This document shows, piece by piece, positions 1 through 8,474 of a stretch of DNA of 53,255 bases. A program made the position numbers and the translations under genes. Source of the stretch: Terriglobia bacterium. GTDB taxonomy: Bacteria; Acidobacteriota; Terriglobia; Bryobacterales; UBA6623. The notes under the pieces were generated by a model. The model had not been told where the DNA came from and did no database searches. It saw only the letters and a program-made list of their open reading frames with translations. The stretch spans positions 1 through 53,255 of the forward strand of contig VXRL01000013.1 of assembly GCA_009838515.1 (NCBI GenBank). The letters are read 5' to 3'. Position 1 is the stretch's first letter. Every line of letters starts with the position of its first letter.

Positions 1-376
1 CTCCGCCGCCTCCGCCGCCTCCGCCACGATCCCTAGCGCCTCGCATGCGTGGTGCGCGAATCACGGCGAAGTTGGTGGCTCCGAGAGTGCCACCGGCCCG
101 AAGCGATGCTTCGAACCTCTTGGATTCCGCGACCGCCGTCGGGACCACGACCGGCCCGGAACGGCCGGAGGGCCCGGCCTGGCTCTGCAGGGCTTGGTAG
201 GTGAACAGGCCCAAGGCGATGCCGACGGCGACGAGCGCGGCGACAACCCCCTTCGAAAACGGCGGAGGAGCGGGCGTGCCGTCCGGAACCAGTTCCGGGC
301 GCAGAGCAGTCTCGAGTGCTTGAGATCCCTCAATGGCCCGCTGGCGGAGATCCACTACTGCAGGTGTCTTAGCCAT
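1..376 (-). CDS. RND efflux periplasmic adaptor (HlyD/MFP), N-terminal part, cut by window edge
   Basis: Reading leftwards from an ATG at 376, an open frame runs off the left edge, giving about 125 residues. The protein starts MAKTPAVVDLRQRAIEG, has one membrane-spanning anchor at about residues 43-62 (VVAALVAVGIALGLFTYQAL), and then a segment (FEASLRAGGTLGATNFAVIRAPRM) that looks like the first beta strands of an RND membrane-fusion protein. Adaptors of this family link an inner-membrane RND pump to an outer-membrane TolC-like channel. The last visible residues are a glycine run encoded by GGC/GGA codons, seen on the + strand as the CCG/CCT repeats at 1-24. The rest of the gene, and any partner pump, lies outside. 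An RND permease without an adaptor occurs at 30548-33811, but it is far away and need not be the partner. The family call rests on the anchor plus the conserved start of the adaptor fold. Confidence 0.7.
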   Translation of the reverse strand, partial: MAKTPAVVDLRQRAIEGSQALETALRPELVPDGTPAPPPFSKGVVAALVAVGIALGLFTYQALQSQAGPSGRSGPVVVPTAVAESKRFEASLRAGGTLGATNFAVIRAPRMRGARDRGGGGGGGG

Positions 377-398
377 GGCCCTGTTCCATTCTGATGTT

Positions 399-656
399 CT
401 AGGCGAACCAGTTGGCCACATAGGTGACAGCAATCCCGACGACTTGGTAAAGACTGTGCAAAACAGCCGCTACAGTCTCTCGGCACGAGGTGTGGCTGAG
501 CGCAGCGCACACAGCAAGAGCGAGCCCTAAACCGATCCCTCCTCTCACAATGCGGGCCGTTGCCGACCACTGGCGGGAGTGAGCGAACCTTCTACGACCC
601 GAAGATGGGCTGGACCCAAGCGCGGCGTCCGGCAGAGTCTCGAATCGATGCTCGAG
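399..656 (-). CDS. Possible small membrane protein, weak
   Basis: A possible 85-residue protein whose second half has a hydrophobic stretch (IGLGLALAVCAALSHTSC, then VAAVLHSLYQVVGIAVTYVANWF), suggesting one or two membrane segments. It would sit just upstream of the adaptor gene on the same strand, with 22 bases between them, and its first 65 bases overlap the 3' end of the PHP gene in another frame. No clear ribosome binding site is visible and I recognise no family. It may be an accidental open frame; the hydrophobic pattern is the only support. Confidence 0.25.
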   Translation of the reverse strand, partial: LEHRFETLPDAALGSSPSSGRRRFAHSRQWSATARIVRGGIGLGLALAVCAALSHTSCRETVAAVLHSLYQVVGIAVTYVANWFA

Positions 657-1578
657 CATAGCCGTCCCCTGGTTTGAGACGGTACACCGCCCGTAGGCCG
701 ACGACTCGATCGAGTTCCTTGCCGTCACGGCCAATGAAGCGCGTCAAGTATTTCTCGTCGCCGGTGGGCTCGATGCGCAGATCAATCGCGTACTGACTGC
801 GGGTCAGTGCCGCTAGCTTGATCCCTGTAGACGAGTAGAAATCGCCGCGCTCGACCGCTTCCAAGATGGCCTCTTGGGTAAGCTCGGCGGCGCTCACCTC
901 AATCCAGCCGCGGCCTGGGTTGGATCGATCTGGGCCGAACTGCTTGAATTCGTGGGCGTCGTCCACGGCTATTCCATAGATCTCGCGTCCGGCGCTGAGC
1001 GCGCCGTCCCACATTTCCTCGAGCCCCCACTCGTCATTGGTATCGGGGATGCCATTGAAGACCTCGAAGAGCTTCAGGCGCTCCACCGCGCGGAAGACAT
1101 CGGCGTCGATGGCCCAGCGGAAGAAGGGATGGTTGAGTGACGGAATCGAACCGGCAGCCAAGATGCGATCCACATTCGCCTGCACTGTTCCCTGAACGCT
1201 CTGGCCTGAGGCAGGTTGAATCGTCTCAGAAAGGCGGAAGGCGTTAACGTGAACCGGGGCGTCACGAAAGCTCGTTGTTACCTCTTCGCCGGTGATCAAC
1301 AGAAAACGCTCGCTCGCACCAAATAGGAAACTCAAGCCCTGCGGATCGGTCAGGTAGTTGTGGTCCGTGAGCGCCAAGAAGTGGTAGCGATGCTCCTTGT
1401 ACCAACGAGCCACCGCGTCCGGGGAACTGTCGCCATCGCTGTTGATGGTATGCGTGTGGAGATTGCCCTTGTACCAGCTCAATTCGGGCGGCTTGCTGGG
1501 CAACACTCCCGAGCCGACGATCCATGCGAGTGCGAGGCTTGCCAGAATGACTGCGCGAGATTTCAGAGCGGGCGACAC
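592..1578 (-). CDS. PHP-domain (CehA/McbA-like) metal-dependent phosphoesterase, exported
   Basis: A 328-residue protein with an N-terminal hydrophobic signal/anchor (residues 8-25) and a PHP metallophosphoesterase domain. Visible metal-site motifs are HTHT at 41-44, TDHN at 71-74, GEE at 97-99, SLNH ending at His150, and VDDAH at 205-209. PHP enzymes bind a two- or three-metal cluster and hydrolyse phosphate esters; the CehA/McbA branch is typically a stand-alone exported form. The start is a GTG at 1578 and places the hydrophobic segment directly at the N-terminus. The substrate cannot be told from sequence. The next gene upstream on the strand is 351 bases away, so it is probably transcribed alone. 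Confidence 0.8.
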   Translation of the reverse strand: MSPALKSRAVILASLALAWIVGSGVLPSKPPELSWYKGNLHTHTINSDGDSSPDAVARWYKEHRYHFLALTDHNYLTDPQGLSFLFGASERFLLITGEEVTTSFRDAPVHVNAFRLSETIQPASGQSVQGTVQANVDRILAAGSIPSLNHPFFRWAIDADVFRAVERLKLFEVFNGIPDTNDEWGLEEMWDGALSAGREIYGIAVDDAHEFKQFGPDRSNPGRGWIEVSAAELTQEAILEAVERGDFYSSTGIKLAALTRSQYAIDLRIEPTGDEKYLTRFIGRDGKELDRVVGLRAVYRLKPGDGYARASIRDSAGRRAWVQPIFGS

Positions 1579-1929
1579 GCGCTCACGCTACCACACGCTA
1601 GCCCGCGAGCGCTTATGCCCTAAGCGATCGGCGCTACCTAGATTCCATCCGTCTCGTCGCATCGGTTGGGCGGATATGTCGCCCGAAATACGTGTCTAGC
1701 CGGCTCGTTTGCGTCGGCTCGGCCCCTAGGCGACGGTCGCAAGGTCGTTGCAACCGGATTCCGATTCGCCGTGGCCACTCCCGGCTAGGTGCATGTGTAT
1801 GGCGCGCGCCGAACCAGATGCCGGCGATATGTCCGGCGGCGTCTAGGTTGCGAGAGCGTTATTGATCTAGTCTTTCTAAGGCAAAGTGTCACAGACTCTG
1901 CGGCTGATTGATGCCTATGCCAAAGCCGG
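1579..1929. other. Intergenic, no gene seen
   Basis: About 350 bases between the PHP gene and the PLP decarboxylase. Open frames here are short, overlap one another and lack family motifs. On the minus strand the bases just before the GTG at 1578 hold a TAGCGT hexamer that could serve as a -10, but there is no matching -35. I see no repeat or hairpin of note. Confidence 0.5.
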
Positions 1930-3324
1930 TCAGCCGCGCTTCCGCGCAACATCACGGACGACATTGAGGATCGCTGCCAGACTCCGCTCGACGTCGTCGC
2001 TCGTCGTCGCCCATGACGAGACGCTGATACGCATTGCAGTCCGACCACCCCACAGGGTGCCACCACACCAGCAGGTTCCATCTCGTTGCACCCGGCGGAT
2101 CACCTCTGACGTGGTCCGATCATCACCGAACGAAACAAGCACCTGATTGAGCACGACGTCATTCAGGACCTCGCAGCCGGCCCCTCGCAATCCCTCGGCG
2201 AAGCGCTGGGCGTGACGGCAGCAGCGCTCCACGAGTTCTGCTAAGCCATCACGGCCGAGCGAGGCGATCGCCGCCCAGATCTCGAGCCCGCGAGCACGGC
2301 GGCTCGATTCGGGAGTGTAGTCGAACGGCTCACGCCCCGCACGTTCCGGAAGATAGGCCGCCTGCAACGACATCGCGCGGCGCAGCGCATCGGCGTCGCG
2401 CACTATGGCCAGACCACTGTCGTAGGGCACGTTGAGCCACTTGTGCGCGTCAGTCGCCCATGAATCCGCCCGCTCGATTCCTTCTACAGGCGCGCCGAGC
2501 TGTGGCGAAGCCCTCGCCCAAAGGCCGAAGGCCCCGTCAACATGAACCCATGCGCCTTCCTGCTTCGCTGCATCGCAAATCGCACCCACTGGATCGAACG
2601 CTCCTGTATTCACATCCCCGACCTGGGTACAGACGATTGCGGGCCCAGCGATGTTGGGGAGCGCATCGACACGCATGCGGCCCTGCCCGTCAACTGGCAC
2701 GCGAATCGCCCTCTCACGACCGAGGCCGAGCATTCCGAACGCCTTGAAGAGGGTCGCGTGGGCCTGCTCGCCCGCCACGAGGGTGATCTCAGGACCTCCA
2801 TGGAGGCCCGTCCGGTCGACATCCCAGCCGTGTGCCAATAGGACCGAGCGCCTTGCTGCAGCGAGCGCTGCAAAGTTCGCCATCGTAGCCCCGGTCACGA
2901 ATGCGGCGCCGCTAGTTTCGGGCAGGTCCAGAAGTTCCAAGACCCATCGCAACGCAACCGACTCAACCCCGGCACCGATCGGCGAACTCGCCTCACTGAA
3001 CGCATTCTGGTCCCACGCCGCCGCGAGCCAGTTCGCAGCCAGCGATGCGGGCACCGCTCCGCCCGTGACAAAGCCGAAGTAGCGAGGGCCGGCGCTCGCT
3101 ACGGTTCCCTGGGAACCGATCTTGTCGAGCTGCTCGAGAACCTCCGAGGCCGGCCGCCCCCGCCTCGGCAAGGCATCACCAAGCGCCTGCGCGAGATCGT
3201 CTGCCCCGCGAGCCGCGTTGACACGCCTCTCGGGCAGGGATTCAAGGAAGCGCGCCGCTCTTTCTCGCACGTCACCGAGCAGCTCGCGTATCGATTCCCG
3301 TGACTCGCTCGTATCAGCCCTCAT
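1930..3324 (-). CDS. PLP-dependent group II decarboxylase-like enzyme
   Basis: A 464-residue fold-type I pyridoxal-phosphate enzyme of the aromatic/glutamate decarboxylase group. The PLP signature is clear: HVDGAFG at 261-267, whose Asp263 should bind the pyridine nitrogen, and DAHKWLN at 292-298, with Lys295 as the Schiff-base lysine. His188 in EQAHAT fits the cofactor-stacking histidine of this family. Length matches the usual 450-480 residues. Members decarboxylate aromatic amino acids, 2,4-diaminobutyrate or glutamate; substrate cannot be read from the sequence, and some bacterial homologues are annotated simply as aspartate aminotransferase family. It is cytoplasmic, with no leader. It is flanked by long non-coding gaps on both sides, so it is likely monocistronic. 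Confidence 0.85.
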   Translation of the reverse strand: MRADTSESRESIRELLGDVRERAARFLESLPERRVNAARGADDLAQALGDALPRRGRPASEVLEQLDKIGSQGTVASAGPRYFGFVTGGAVPASLAANWLAAAWDQNAFSEASSPIGAGVESVALRWVLELLDLPETSGAAFVTGATMANFAALAAARRSVLLAHGWDVDRTGLHGGPEITLVAGEQAHATLFKAFGMLGLGRERAIRVPVDGQGRMRVDALPNIAGPAIVCTQVGDVNTGAFDPVGAICDAAKQEGAWVHVDGAFGLWARASPQLGAPVEGIERADSWATDAHKWLNVPYDSGLAIVRDADALRRAMSLQAAYLPERAGREPFDYTPESSRRARGLEIWAAIASLGRDGLAELVERCCRHAQRFAEGLRGAGCEVLNDVVLNQVLVSFGDDRTTSEVIRRVQRDGTCWCGGTLWGGRTAMRISVSSWATTSDDVERSLAAILNVVRDVARKRG

Positions 3325-3718
3325 GCCTCATCGCTTGGAATGCTCTTTCGATGTTAGCCTCGGCACGCCGACCCGCCCTCCAGCACAACGTGGTGCCGGG
3401 CGCTGCAGCATTGTCGTCGGGAGGCGCGAAGCCCTACCCCACGATGGTGCCGCCAACCGCCATGAGTACGAACCCTAAGCACTTGTAGCCAACTGTAGAT
3501 TCTTGCCGTGGAGGGCAGACTCGGCGTAACTGTGGCGTTGCAAGCACTCCCTGTTGCAGCGCCGACCGGAACGCAGGCACTGCAAGGCTAAGGTCGTCGG
3601 ATCGCTTCCGAGTAGGCGGCGTTGCACGGAAAGATCGACATGCCTGCTGTCCAATACAAGCACTCTGACTGGCGGATCCGATCGAGACCTTGATGCATGA
3701 GCCGGACGAGAGTAGCCG
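3325..3718. other. Intergenic, no gene seen
   Basis: About 390 bases between the decarboxylase and the first VapC toxin. One minus-strand frame without a start codon ends near 3437 in a short hydrophobic run (YKCLGFVLMAVGGTIVG), which could be a decayed membrane protein end, but no start or family supports it. The stretch around 3480-3700 has no convincing frame on either strand. Confidence 0.4.
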
Positions 3719-4153
3719 CTAGTCGATTGCTAGTCGTTCCTTGCTTAGTCCGCGGAAGCGATCGAAGTCACGATCCTCGGTCAAGAGTCGGGATACGCCG
3801 TGTTCTCTGCAAAGCGCCACGATCTGCGCGTCAAAGACCAAATTTCCGACAGTGTTCCCTTCGCGAATCGCTTCCGCAAGCAATTCTGGATAGCCCACAC
3901 CCGGCGACAGCACTGTCACACTCGGCGAAGCCAGCAGCCGCGAGAGTGCTTCGCAAGCTTCTCGCGCGGAGTGTGGCGGGTTGAAGAGCTTGGGATGGGT
4001 GATAACCCGAATGAACTCTCCCAAGCAGAACACGGGGATCGCCCACCGGGCGGGCGATTCCCCAAGTGCCACCAAGCGGGAAGCAGCGGCCTCGTGTTGA
4101 GGCAGTTCGGGCCGGTGAGCGTAGACCAGGACGTTCGTGTCAACGGCAATCAA
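3719..4153 (-). CDS. vapC: VapC-family PIN-domain toxin (module 1)
   Basis: A 144-residue PIN-domain protein, predicted to be the ribonuclease toxin of a type II toxin-antitoxin pair. The acidic metal site is complete: Asp5 in VDTNVLVYAH, Glu46 in CLGEF, Asp108 in FDAQIVA, and Asp127/Asp129 in TEDRDF. VapC toxins cut specific RNAs, often initiator tRNA or rRNA loops, until neutralised by VapB. The ATG at 4153 overlaps the stop codon of the antitoxin gene (4150-4389) in an ATGA arrangement, so the two are translationally coupled, antitoxin first. The PHP in FNPPHS and the ITHPKLF segment are typical of the family. Target RNA is unknown. Confidence 0.92.
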   Translation of the reverse strand: MIAVDTNVLVYAHRPELPQHEAAASRLVALGESPARWAIPVFCLGEFIRVITHPKLFNPPHSAREACEALSRLLASPSVTVLSPGVGYPELLAEAIREGNTVGNLVFDAQIVALCREHGVSRLLTEDRDFDRFRGLSKERLAID

Positions 4154-4389
4154 TCGCGATTCTCCATCTTCTCGTAGAGTGAGTCCCTGTCGTCGAGAGT
4201 GACGCCAGGGACGGGCCGACCTCGCTTGACCAACAGATCCAATCGAAAATCTGTTCTTTGGGAGGAAATGGATGCAAGATGGTCCCGCAAGGCATTCTCG
4301 ATAAAGCGCGTCAGCGTTTCACCGGTCTCAGCCGCGCGGACTTTCGCAGCGCGTAGGATGTTGTCTTCGAGATTGAGCGTGGTCTTCAT
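4150..4389 (-). CDS. vapB: VapB-type antitoxin (module 1)
   Basis: A 79-residue protein starting MKTTLNLEDNILRAAKVRAAETGETLTRFIENALRDHL, a ribbon-helix-helix DNA-binding domain like the Arc/MetJ-type VapB antitoxins. The C-terminal half (residues 48-79) is the expected flexible toxin-binding tail. The ATG at 4389 was chosen over a longer frame beginning at 4569 because the ribbon strand starts exactly there and a perfect TATAAT lies a few bases upstream. It overlaps the toxin gene by four bases. Like other VapB proteins it probably represses its own promoter with the toxin as co-repressor. Confidence 0.88.
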   Translation of the reverse strand: MKTTLNLEDNILRAAKVRAAETGETLTRFIENALRDHLASISSQRTDFRLDLLVKRGRPVPGVTLDDRDSLYEKMENRD

Positions 4390-4401
4390 CTGTATAGCTG
4401 T

Positions 4402-4424
4402 ATTATATATGCCAGATTTCTGGA
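4402..4424 (-). promoter_or_regulatory. Promoter/operator candidate of vapBC module 1
   Basis: On the minus strand a perfect TATAAT occupies 4407-4402, ending 12 bases before the antitoxin ATG, so the predicted transcript has a leader of only about five bases. A 5-base inverted repeat (CCAGA-2-TCTGG) at 4412-4423 and a direct repeat (CTGTAT, 2-base gap, CTGTAT) at 4390-4403 flank the hexamer and could be where the ribbon-helix-helix antitoxin binds. No good -35 is seen. Confidence 0.45.
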
Positions 4425-4596
4425 AGCGATCTTGGAGCGTGGCACATTGGCGTCTCTCAGTAACCCCATTTCTGTTCGGGAGATGCCGAAGCGAGAGGGA
4501 TGGCGGGGGTTTTTGGTGCACCGGCTGCACCTGCGCGACGAGAGCTGTCTTTAGCGGGTACTGGGACATTTCAGATAATCAGGCAAGAGAGCGGCC

Positions 4597-5412
4597 ATGG
4601 CGAGACCAACGATTCGCATTGATCGCCGCGAATACCCAGCCGGAACGGTCGTCCGCCTGGGCGTCGACAACCAGCGCAAACTGAACATTCTCGACAGCGG
4701 ACTGGTCCGTCTGCTAATCGAGCACGTAGGTCAGCTCGCATCTGAGCAGGCCGTCCGCGCCGTCGTGCTCACAGGTGAGGGCGAGCGAGCCTTCATCGGA
4801 GGGGCAGACATGCGCGAGATGGCCGGGCTCGAGCCAGACACCGCGCGGAAGTTCATCACCACCCTTCACGAGCTGTGCCTTCGCTTGCGAGAGCATCCGG
4901 TACCCACGATCGCCCGGATCAACGGCTACTGCCTCGGCGGCGGCATGGAAATCGCGGCAAGTTGCGACCTTCGCGTGGCATCCGCGAATGCGCAATTCGG
5001 AATGCCCGAGGTGAGGGTCGGCATTCCCTCTGTGATCGAAGCGGCCTTGCTGCCTCGCATCATCGGAGCCGGCAGAGCGCGGGATCTCGTGCTCACAGGC
5101 GACATCATTGGCGCAGACGACGCCTACGCGATGGGTTTCGTTCGACGTCCGGTGGCGCCAGCCGATCTTGATGCTGCAGTCGAGCAATGCTTGGCGTCGG
5201 TGCTAGCGGCAGGAGCGTCAGCAATCCGCGATCAGAAGGCGCTGTTCAAGCACTGGGATGCCAGCAGCCTTGAGGATGCCATCGATGCCAGCGTCGATTT
5301 CTTCGCCAATGCCTACCGAACGCCCGAGCCCAAACGGATGATGCGATCCTTTTTCTCCGGTGGGGCCAGCGGCGATTCCGAAGCCACCGAACCAAGCGAT
5401 CCAACCTCTTGA
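4597..5412 (+). CDS. Enoyl-CoA hydratase/isomerase (crotonase family)
   Basis: A 271-residue crotonase-fold enzyme. The oxyanion-hole segments are AFIGGADM (residues 65-72) and GYCLGGGMEIA (110-120). Both acid/base glutamates of true hydratases are present, Glu118 in GGGMEIA and Glu138 in MPEVRVGIPS. The expected reaction is syn addition of water to trans-2-enoyl-CoA in fatty acid or amino acid breakdown, in the cytoplasm. Length is normal for a single-domain enzyme. It stands alone, divergent from vapBC module 1 and convergent with the FG-GAP gene; no beta-oxidation partner is close. The last 20 residues are a low-complexity Ser/Glu/Pro tail. Substrate chain length is not deducible. Confidence 0.88.
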   Translation: MARPTIRIDRREYPAGTVVRLGVDNQRKLNILDSGLVRLLIEHVGQLASEQAVRAVVLTGEGERAFIGGADMREMAGLEPDTARKFITTLHELCLRLREHPVPTIARINGYCLGGGMEIAASCDLRVASANAQFGMPEVRVGIPSVIEAALLPRIIGAGRARDLVLTGDIIGADDAYAMGFVRRPVAPADLDAAVEQCLASVLAAGASAIRDQKALFKHWDASSLEDAIDASVDFFANAYRTPEPKRMMRSFFSGGASGDSEATEPSDPTS

Positions 5413-5443
5413 TAGGCGGCGACACACATGCCCTAGGCTAGCC

Positions 5444-6718
5444 TCAGCGGGCGGGATTCTCGTACCAGATCACGCCCAACTCTCTGCCTTGGTATCCCTC
5501 CGCGAGATACGGTCCCTTCTCTTCGAGCGTGAGTACATCGAGATCCCCGTCACCATCCAGGTCCGTCATTTGGAGCAAGTCGTAGATGAAGCCCTCGGGG
5601 CCGCTGATCGAGGTGGGCAGCCACTGTGACCCAGTGGGAGCACCTGCATGATCAAGCCAGTACACGCCGATCTTTCCGTCGGTCGCATGCTCGCACGACA
5701 CGATCAGATCGGCCTGCCCATCTAGGTCGACGTCCGCTACTTTTACGGCCTTGCCCCCTGCGGCGCCCGCCGGGGTCTCGATCAAATGCGTCTCCCAACT
5801 CGGCGGCTGTCGTCGGGTTCGTCTGTGAAATCGAATCGGCTCTCTCTTGACTGCGACAAGCAGGTCTTCCAGGCCGTCGGCGTCCAAGTCCGCGACAGCG
5901 TTGTGCATCGCCTCGTAGTCCCCTACCGACCCGATGCGGTGTTCGTTCCACCGGTTGCTCCCGGCACTGTCCTGTCCGGGGTTCTCAAGCCACAACGCAC
6001 CGCGCCGCTCGCCGGTCCGATCCGTGGCCACGATGTCTAGGTCTCCGTCTAGGTCGACGTCTTGCTGCCGGATCGTCATGATCCAGCCCGCGTCATAAAG
6101 CGGGTGGAACTCCCATGCCGCCAGATCCCGCGGGTCCGCCGGGGCCTCGAACCAGCCGATCTGCGCTCCCTCTCCCTTGGCGCCTGCGATCAAGTCGGTG
6201 CCGTGCTTGCCGTCAATCTGGGCAGGCAGCGCGAACATCCATCTGGCAGCGCCGCTAGCCGCTGGCAGTTCCTCGGTGGTCCAAGCATCGGGCTCCAGCA
6301 GCTTGTCGCGGTCCGCAGGGCCCCAATGCACGAACATTGACCTCGTGCTCCCCTCGCACGAGCTGACCACATCCATGTTTCCGTCGGCATCGAGGTCAAC
6401 GAATACAGCATCCTCGGGGTCTCCCACCTCGCCCACCGTTACGGCGGGCCAGCGCTCCTGCAGCCCGCCGGGTCCGGGATTCAGGTAAACGCGAACCTGC
6501 CCGCCTTGCTCCCACGGGGAGGCGATATCCAAGCGGCCATCCCCGTTAATATCTGCGAGACGGACACCGTCGGCACCCAAGGAGGAGTCGTCAATGGTGT
6601 GCCGTTCCCACTCGCCGTCCGGCCACTGGCTTGGAGATTCGGCGGGCGTGCGACAGGAAACGACAGAAGCCAGCAGCGCTAGCGCCAGAACAAGGGCCGA
6701 ACCACACCGAAACAGCAT
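5444..6718 (-). CDS. FG-GAP/VCBS-repeat lipoprotein
   Basis: A 424-residue exported protein with an N-terminal lipoprotein signal (hydrophobic residues 8-18, then SVVSC with Cys22 as the likely lipid-modified residue). The body has at least six calcium-binding loops of the DxDxDGxxD type (DINGDGRLD, DLDADGNMD, DVDLDGDLD, DLDADGLED, DVDLDGQAD, DLDGDGDLD), the hallmark of FG-GAP/VCBS beta-propeller repeats. Such propellers sit on the cell surface or in the periplasm and bind ligands or carbohydrate; no catalytic motif is seen. It is convergent with the enoyl-CoA hydratase gene, 31 bases apart, and divergent from the sulfatase at 6777. A TAGACT hexamer at 6729-6734, 10 bases before the ATG, may be its -10. 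Confidence 0.82.
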   Translation of the reverse strand: MLFRCGSALVLALALLASVVSCRTPAESPSQWPDGEWERHTIDDSSLGADGVRLADINGDGRLDIASPWEQGGQVRVYLNPGPGGLQERWPAVTVGEVGDPEDAVFVDLDADGNMDVVSSCEGSTRSMFVHWGPADRDKLLEPDAWTTEELPAASGAARWMFALPAQIDGKHGTDLIAGAKGEGAQIGWFEAPADPRDLAAWEFHPLYDAGWIMTIRQQDVDLDGDLDIVATDRTGERRGALWLENPGQDSAGSNRWNEHRIGSVGDYEAMHNAVADLDADGLEDLLVAVKREPIRFHRRTRRQPPSWETHLIETPAGAAGGKAVKVADVDLDGQADLIVSCEHATDGKIGVYWLDHAGAPTGSQWLPTSISGPEGFIYDLLQMTDLDGDGDLDVLTLEEKGPYLAEGYQGRELGVIWYENPAR

Positions 6719-6776
6719 GCCGAACAGTAGTCTAGCGACGAACGTCCGCAGCTGCCCAATTTAGAATGGTCGATCC

Positions 6777-8135
6777 ATGCGCAAGCTCTTGATCGTTGCC
6801 GCTCTCAGCAGCCTACCCTTACTTGCCAAGCCGAACGTCGTGCTCATCATGGCCGACGACATGGGCTACGAATGCATCTCGGCCAACGGCGGCAGGAGCT
6901 ATTCCACTCCGGTGTTCGAGCGCATCGCACTAGAGGGCATGCGCTTCACGAACTGCTACTCCCAGCCTGTCTGCACGCCTTCCCGGATCAAGATCATGAC
7001 CGGGAAGTACAACTGGCGGAACTACGAGCGGTTCGCGCACATGCCCAAGGGCCAGACCACTTTCGCCCATTTGATGCGAGACGGGGGATACGCGACCGCC
7101 CTGACAGGCAAGTGGCAGTTGTGGGGCGGCCCTGATACTGCTGCCTTCAAGAGCGGCACGACCCCGGAAGAGGCTGGCTTCGATGAGTACATCTACTGGG
7201 CATACCCGTTCGAACTCGCCGCGGAGGAGATGGAACGATACGGCGCAGTCGGCCCTCCAGGTGCCAAGAGTACTTCGCGTTTCTGGCACCCGGCGGTGAT
7301 CAAGAACGGCCACTACCTCCACACTTCAATGGACGACTACGGGCCCGACATGTTCTCCGACTTTGCGCTGGACTTCATCGAGCGCCACAAGGACGAGCCC
7401 TTCTTCCTGTATTACCCCATGGTGCTGACCCATTCTCCGTTCGTGGCCACACCGCACAGCGAGACCATCGACGAGAACACCAAGTTTCGGAGCGATCCCG
7501 CCTACTTCGCCGATATGGTCGAGTATGCGGACTACTTGGTTGGACGCCTGATTGATCACTTGGAAGAGCTGGGGCTGGCAGAGAACACGCTGGTGCTTTT
7601 CACCGGCGACAACGGCACGCACCGCAGCCTGAAGTCCATGCTGGGAGACCGAGTTGTCAAGGGAGGAAAGGCATATCCGGAGGACGCCGGCACGCACGTG
7701 CCGATGTTTGCGCATTGGCCCGGGCATGTGCCGGCGGGGCTTGTGTCTGACGACCTAATCGAGTTCAGCGACTTCTTTGCCACCTTTGCCGACCTGACTG
7801 ACTGGGAGATGCCGCCGGGAGAGCCCTTCGACGGGCGCAGCTTCTTGCCACAACTGCTCGGAGGAGCCGGAAGCCCGCGGGATTCGATCTTTGTGCACTA
7901 TGATCGCGACCCAGCGCTGGAGACTGTTCAGTTCCCGAGGGTGCGCTTCGCACGGACCAAGCGTTTCAAGTTGTATGACGACGGTCGGTTCTACGACGTG
8001 CCCCACGACTGGGACGAGAAACAGCCGTTGTCGGAGATCGGTCACCTGTCCGGAGCATCGCAGATCAAGGCCCGGCTGCGGCGGGTGCTGAGCTCGATGC
8101 CGGTTTGGCGGCCGAACAACGCCGGTGTCGAATAG
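6777..8135 (+). CDS. Sulfatase (arylsulfatase family S1)
   Basis: A 452-residue sulfatase with a short N-terminal signal peptide (about residues 1-17). The formylglycine motif CTPSRIKIMTG is intact, with Cys66 to be oxidised by formylglycine-generating enzyme (or by the anaerobic system) and Arg70 of the CxPxR rule. Asp27 and Asp28 (IMADDMG) and the later TGDNGTHR segment supply metal ligands. It should remove sulfate esters from a carbohydrate or other substrate in the periplasm. It is divergent from the FG-GAP lipoprotein gene, with 58 bases between them, so the two may share a control region; a TAGAAT hexamer at 6762-6767 is a possible -10. It resembles the planctomycete/acidobacterial 'arylsulfatase A-like' group. 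Substrate is unknown. Confidence 0.9.
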   Translation: MRKLLIVAALSSLPLLAKPNVVLIMADDMGYECISANGGRSYSTPVFERIALEGMRFTNCYSQPVCTPSRIKIMTGKYNWRNYERFAHMPKGQTTFAHLMRDGGYATALTGKWQLWGGPDTAAFKSGTTPEEAGFDEYIYWAYPFELAAEEMERYGAVGPPGAKSTSRFWHPAVIKNGHYLHTSMDDYGPDMFSDFALDFIERHKDEPFFLYYPMVLTHSPFVATPHSETIDENTKFRSDPAYFADMVEYADYLVGRLIDHLEELGLAENTLVLFTGDNGTHRSLKSMLGDRVVKGGKAYPEDAGTHVPMFAHWPGHVPAGLVSDDLIEFSDFFATFADLTDWEMPPGEPFDGRSFLPQLLGGAGSPRDSIFVHYDRDPALETVQFPRVRFARTKRFKLYDDGRFYDVPHDWDEKQPLSEIGHLSGASQIKARLRRVLSSMPVWRPNNAGVE

Positions 8136-8474
8136 CGCCTGCGGGCTCCCTCCTCAAGTAAAATTCAATATGCTGCTGCCGTGTGAGGGGAGCTTGAACC
8201 GGGCGAAAGCGATGTGACTGACGCCGAGCACTGATCTCCACGGCTTGAAGGCTTGAACAGCGGCAGCCGCCCGCTTGGCTGATGCTAGGGTGCCGGTTAC
8301 CGGTGCCATCGGGAGCCAGTTGGAGTCCTGGGGATCGCGGCTGAGCACCAGTTCCAAGCATTCGTCCTCGTTCGTTTCGATTGGCTCAATTTGCGAAACG
8401 AATGCGTTGCAGGTTGTCTTCTCATACTAGTCGGGCATCTTGACATCAACATCTCCATACATCATGATGTCTAC
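8136..8474. other. Intergenic with promoter of vapBC module 2
   Basis: About 340 bases between the sulfatase and antitoxin 2. Apart from the promoter and palindrome at its right end (8440-8470, listed separately) I see no gene; the short frames have no motifs. Confidence 0.5.
8440..8470 (+). promoter_or_regulatory. Promoter with overlapping palindromic operator, vapBC module 2
   Basis: A perfect -35 box TTGACA at 8440-8445 is followed by a 17-base spacer and a -10-like CATGAT at 8463-8468. The start point would fall on or beside the antitoxin ATG at 8475, giving a leaderless message. The -10 lies inside a perfect 12-base palindrome, ACATCATGATGT (8459-8470), placed where a ribbon-helix-helix autorepressor would block RNA polymerase. 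Confidence 0.65.

Noticed and set aside
1..24. CCG/CCT trinucleotide repeat at the left edge
   Set aside because: It is the glycine run of the adaptor protein read from the other strand, not a separate repeat element.
5435..5444. Palindrome AGGCTAGCCT between the enoyl-CoA hydratase and FG-GAP genes
   Set aside because: Only 10 bases, too short for a terminator and not clearly an operator.
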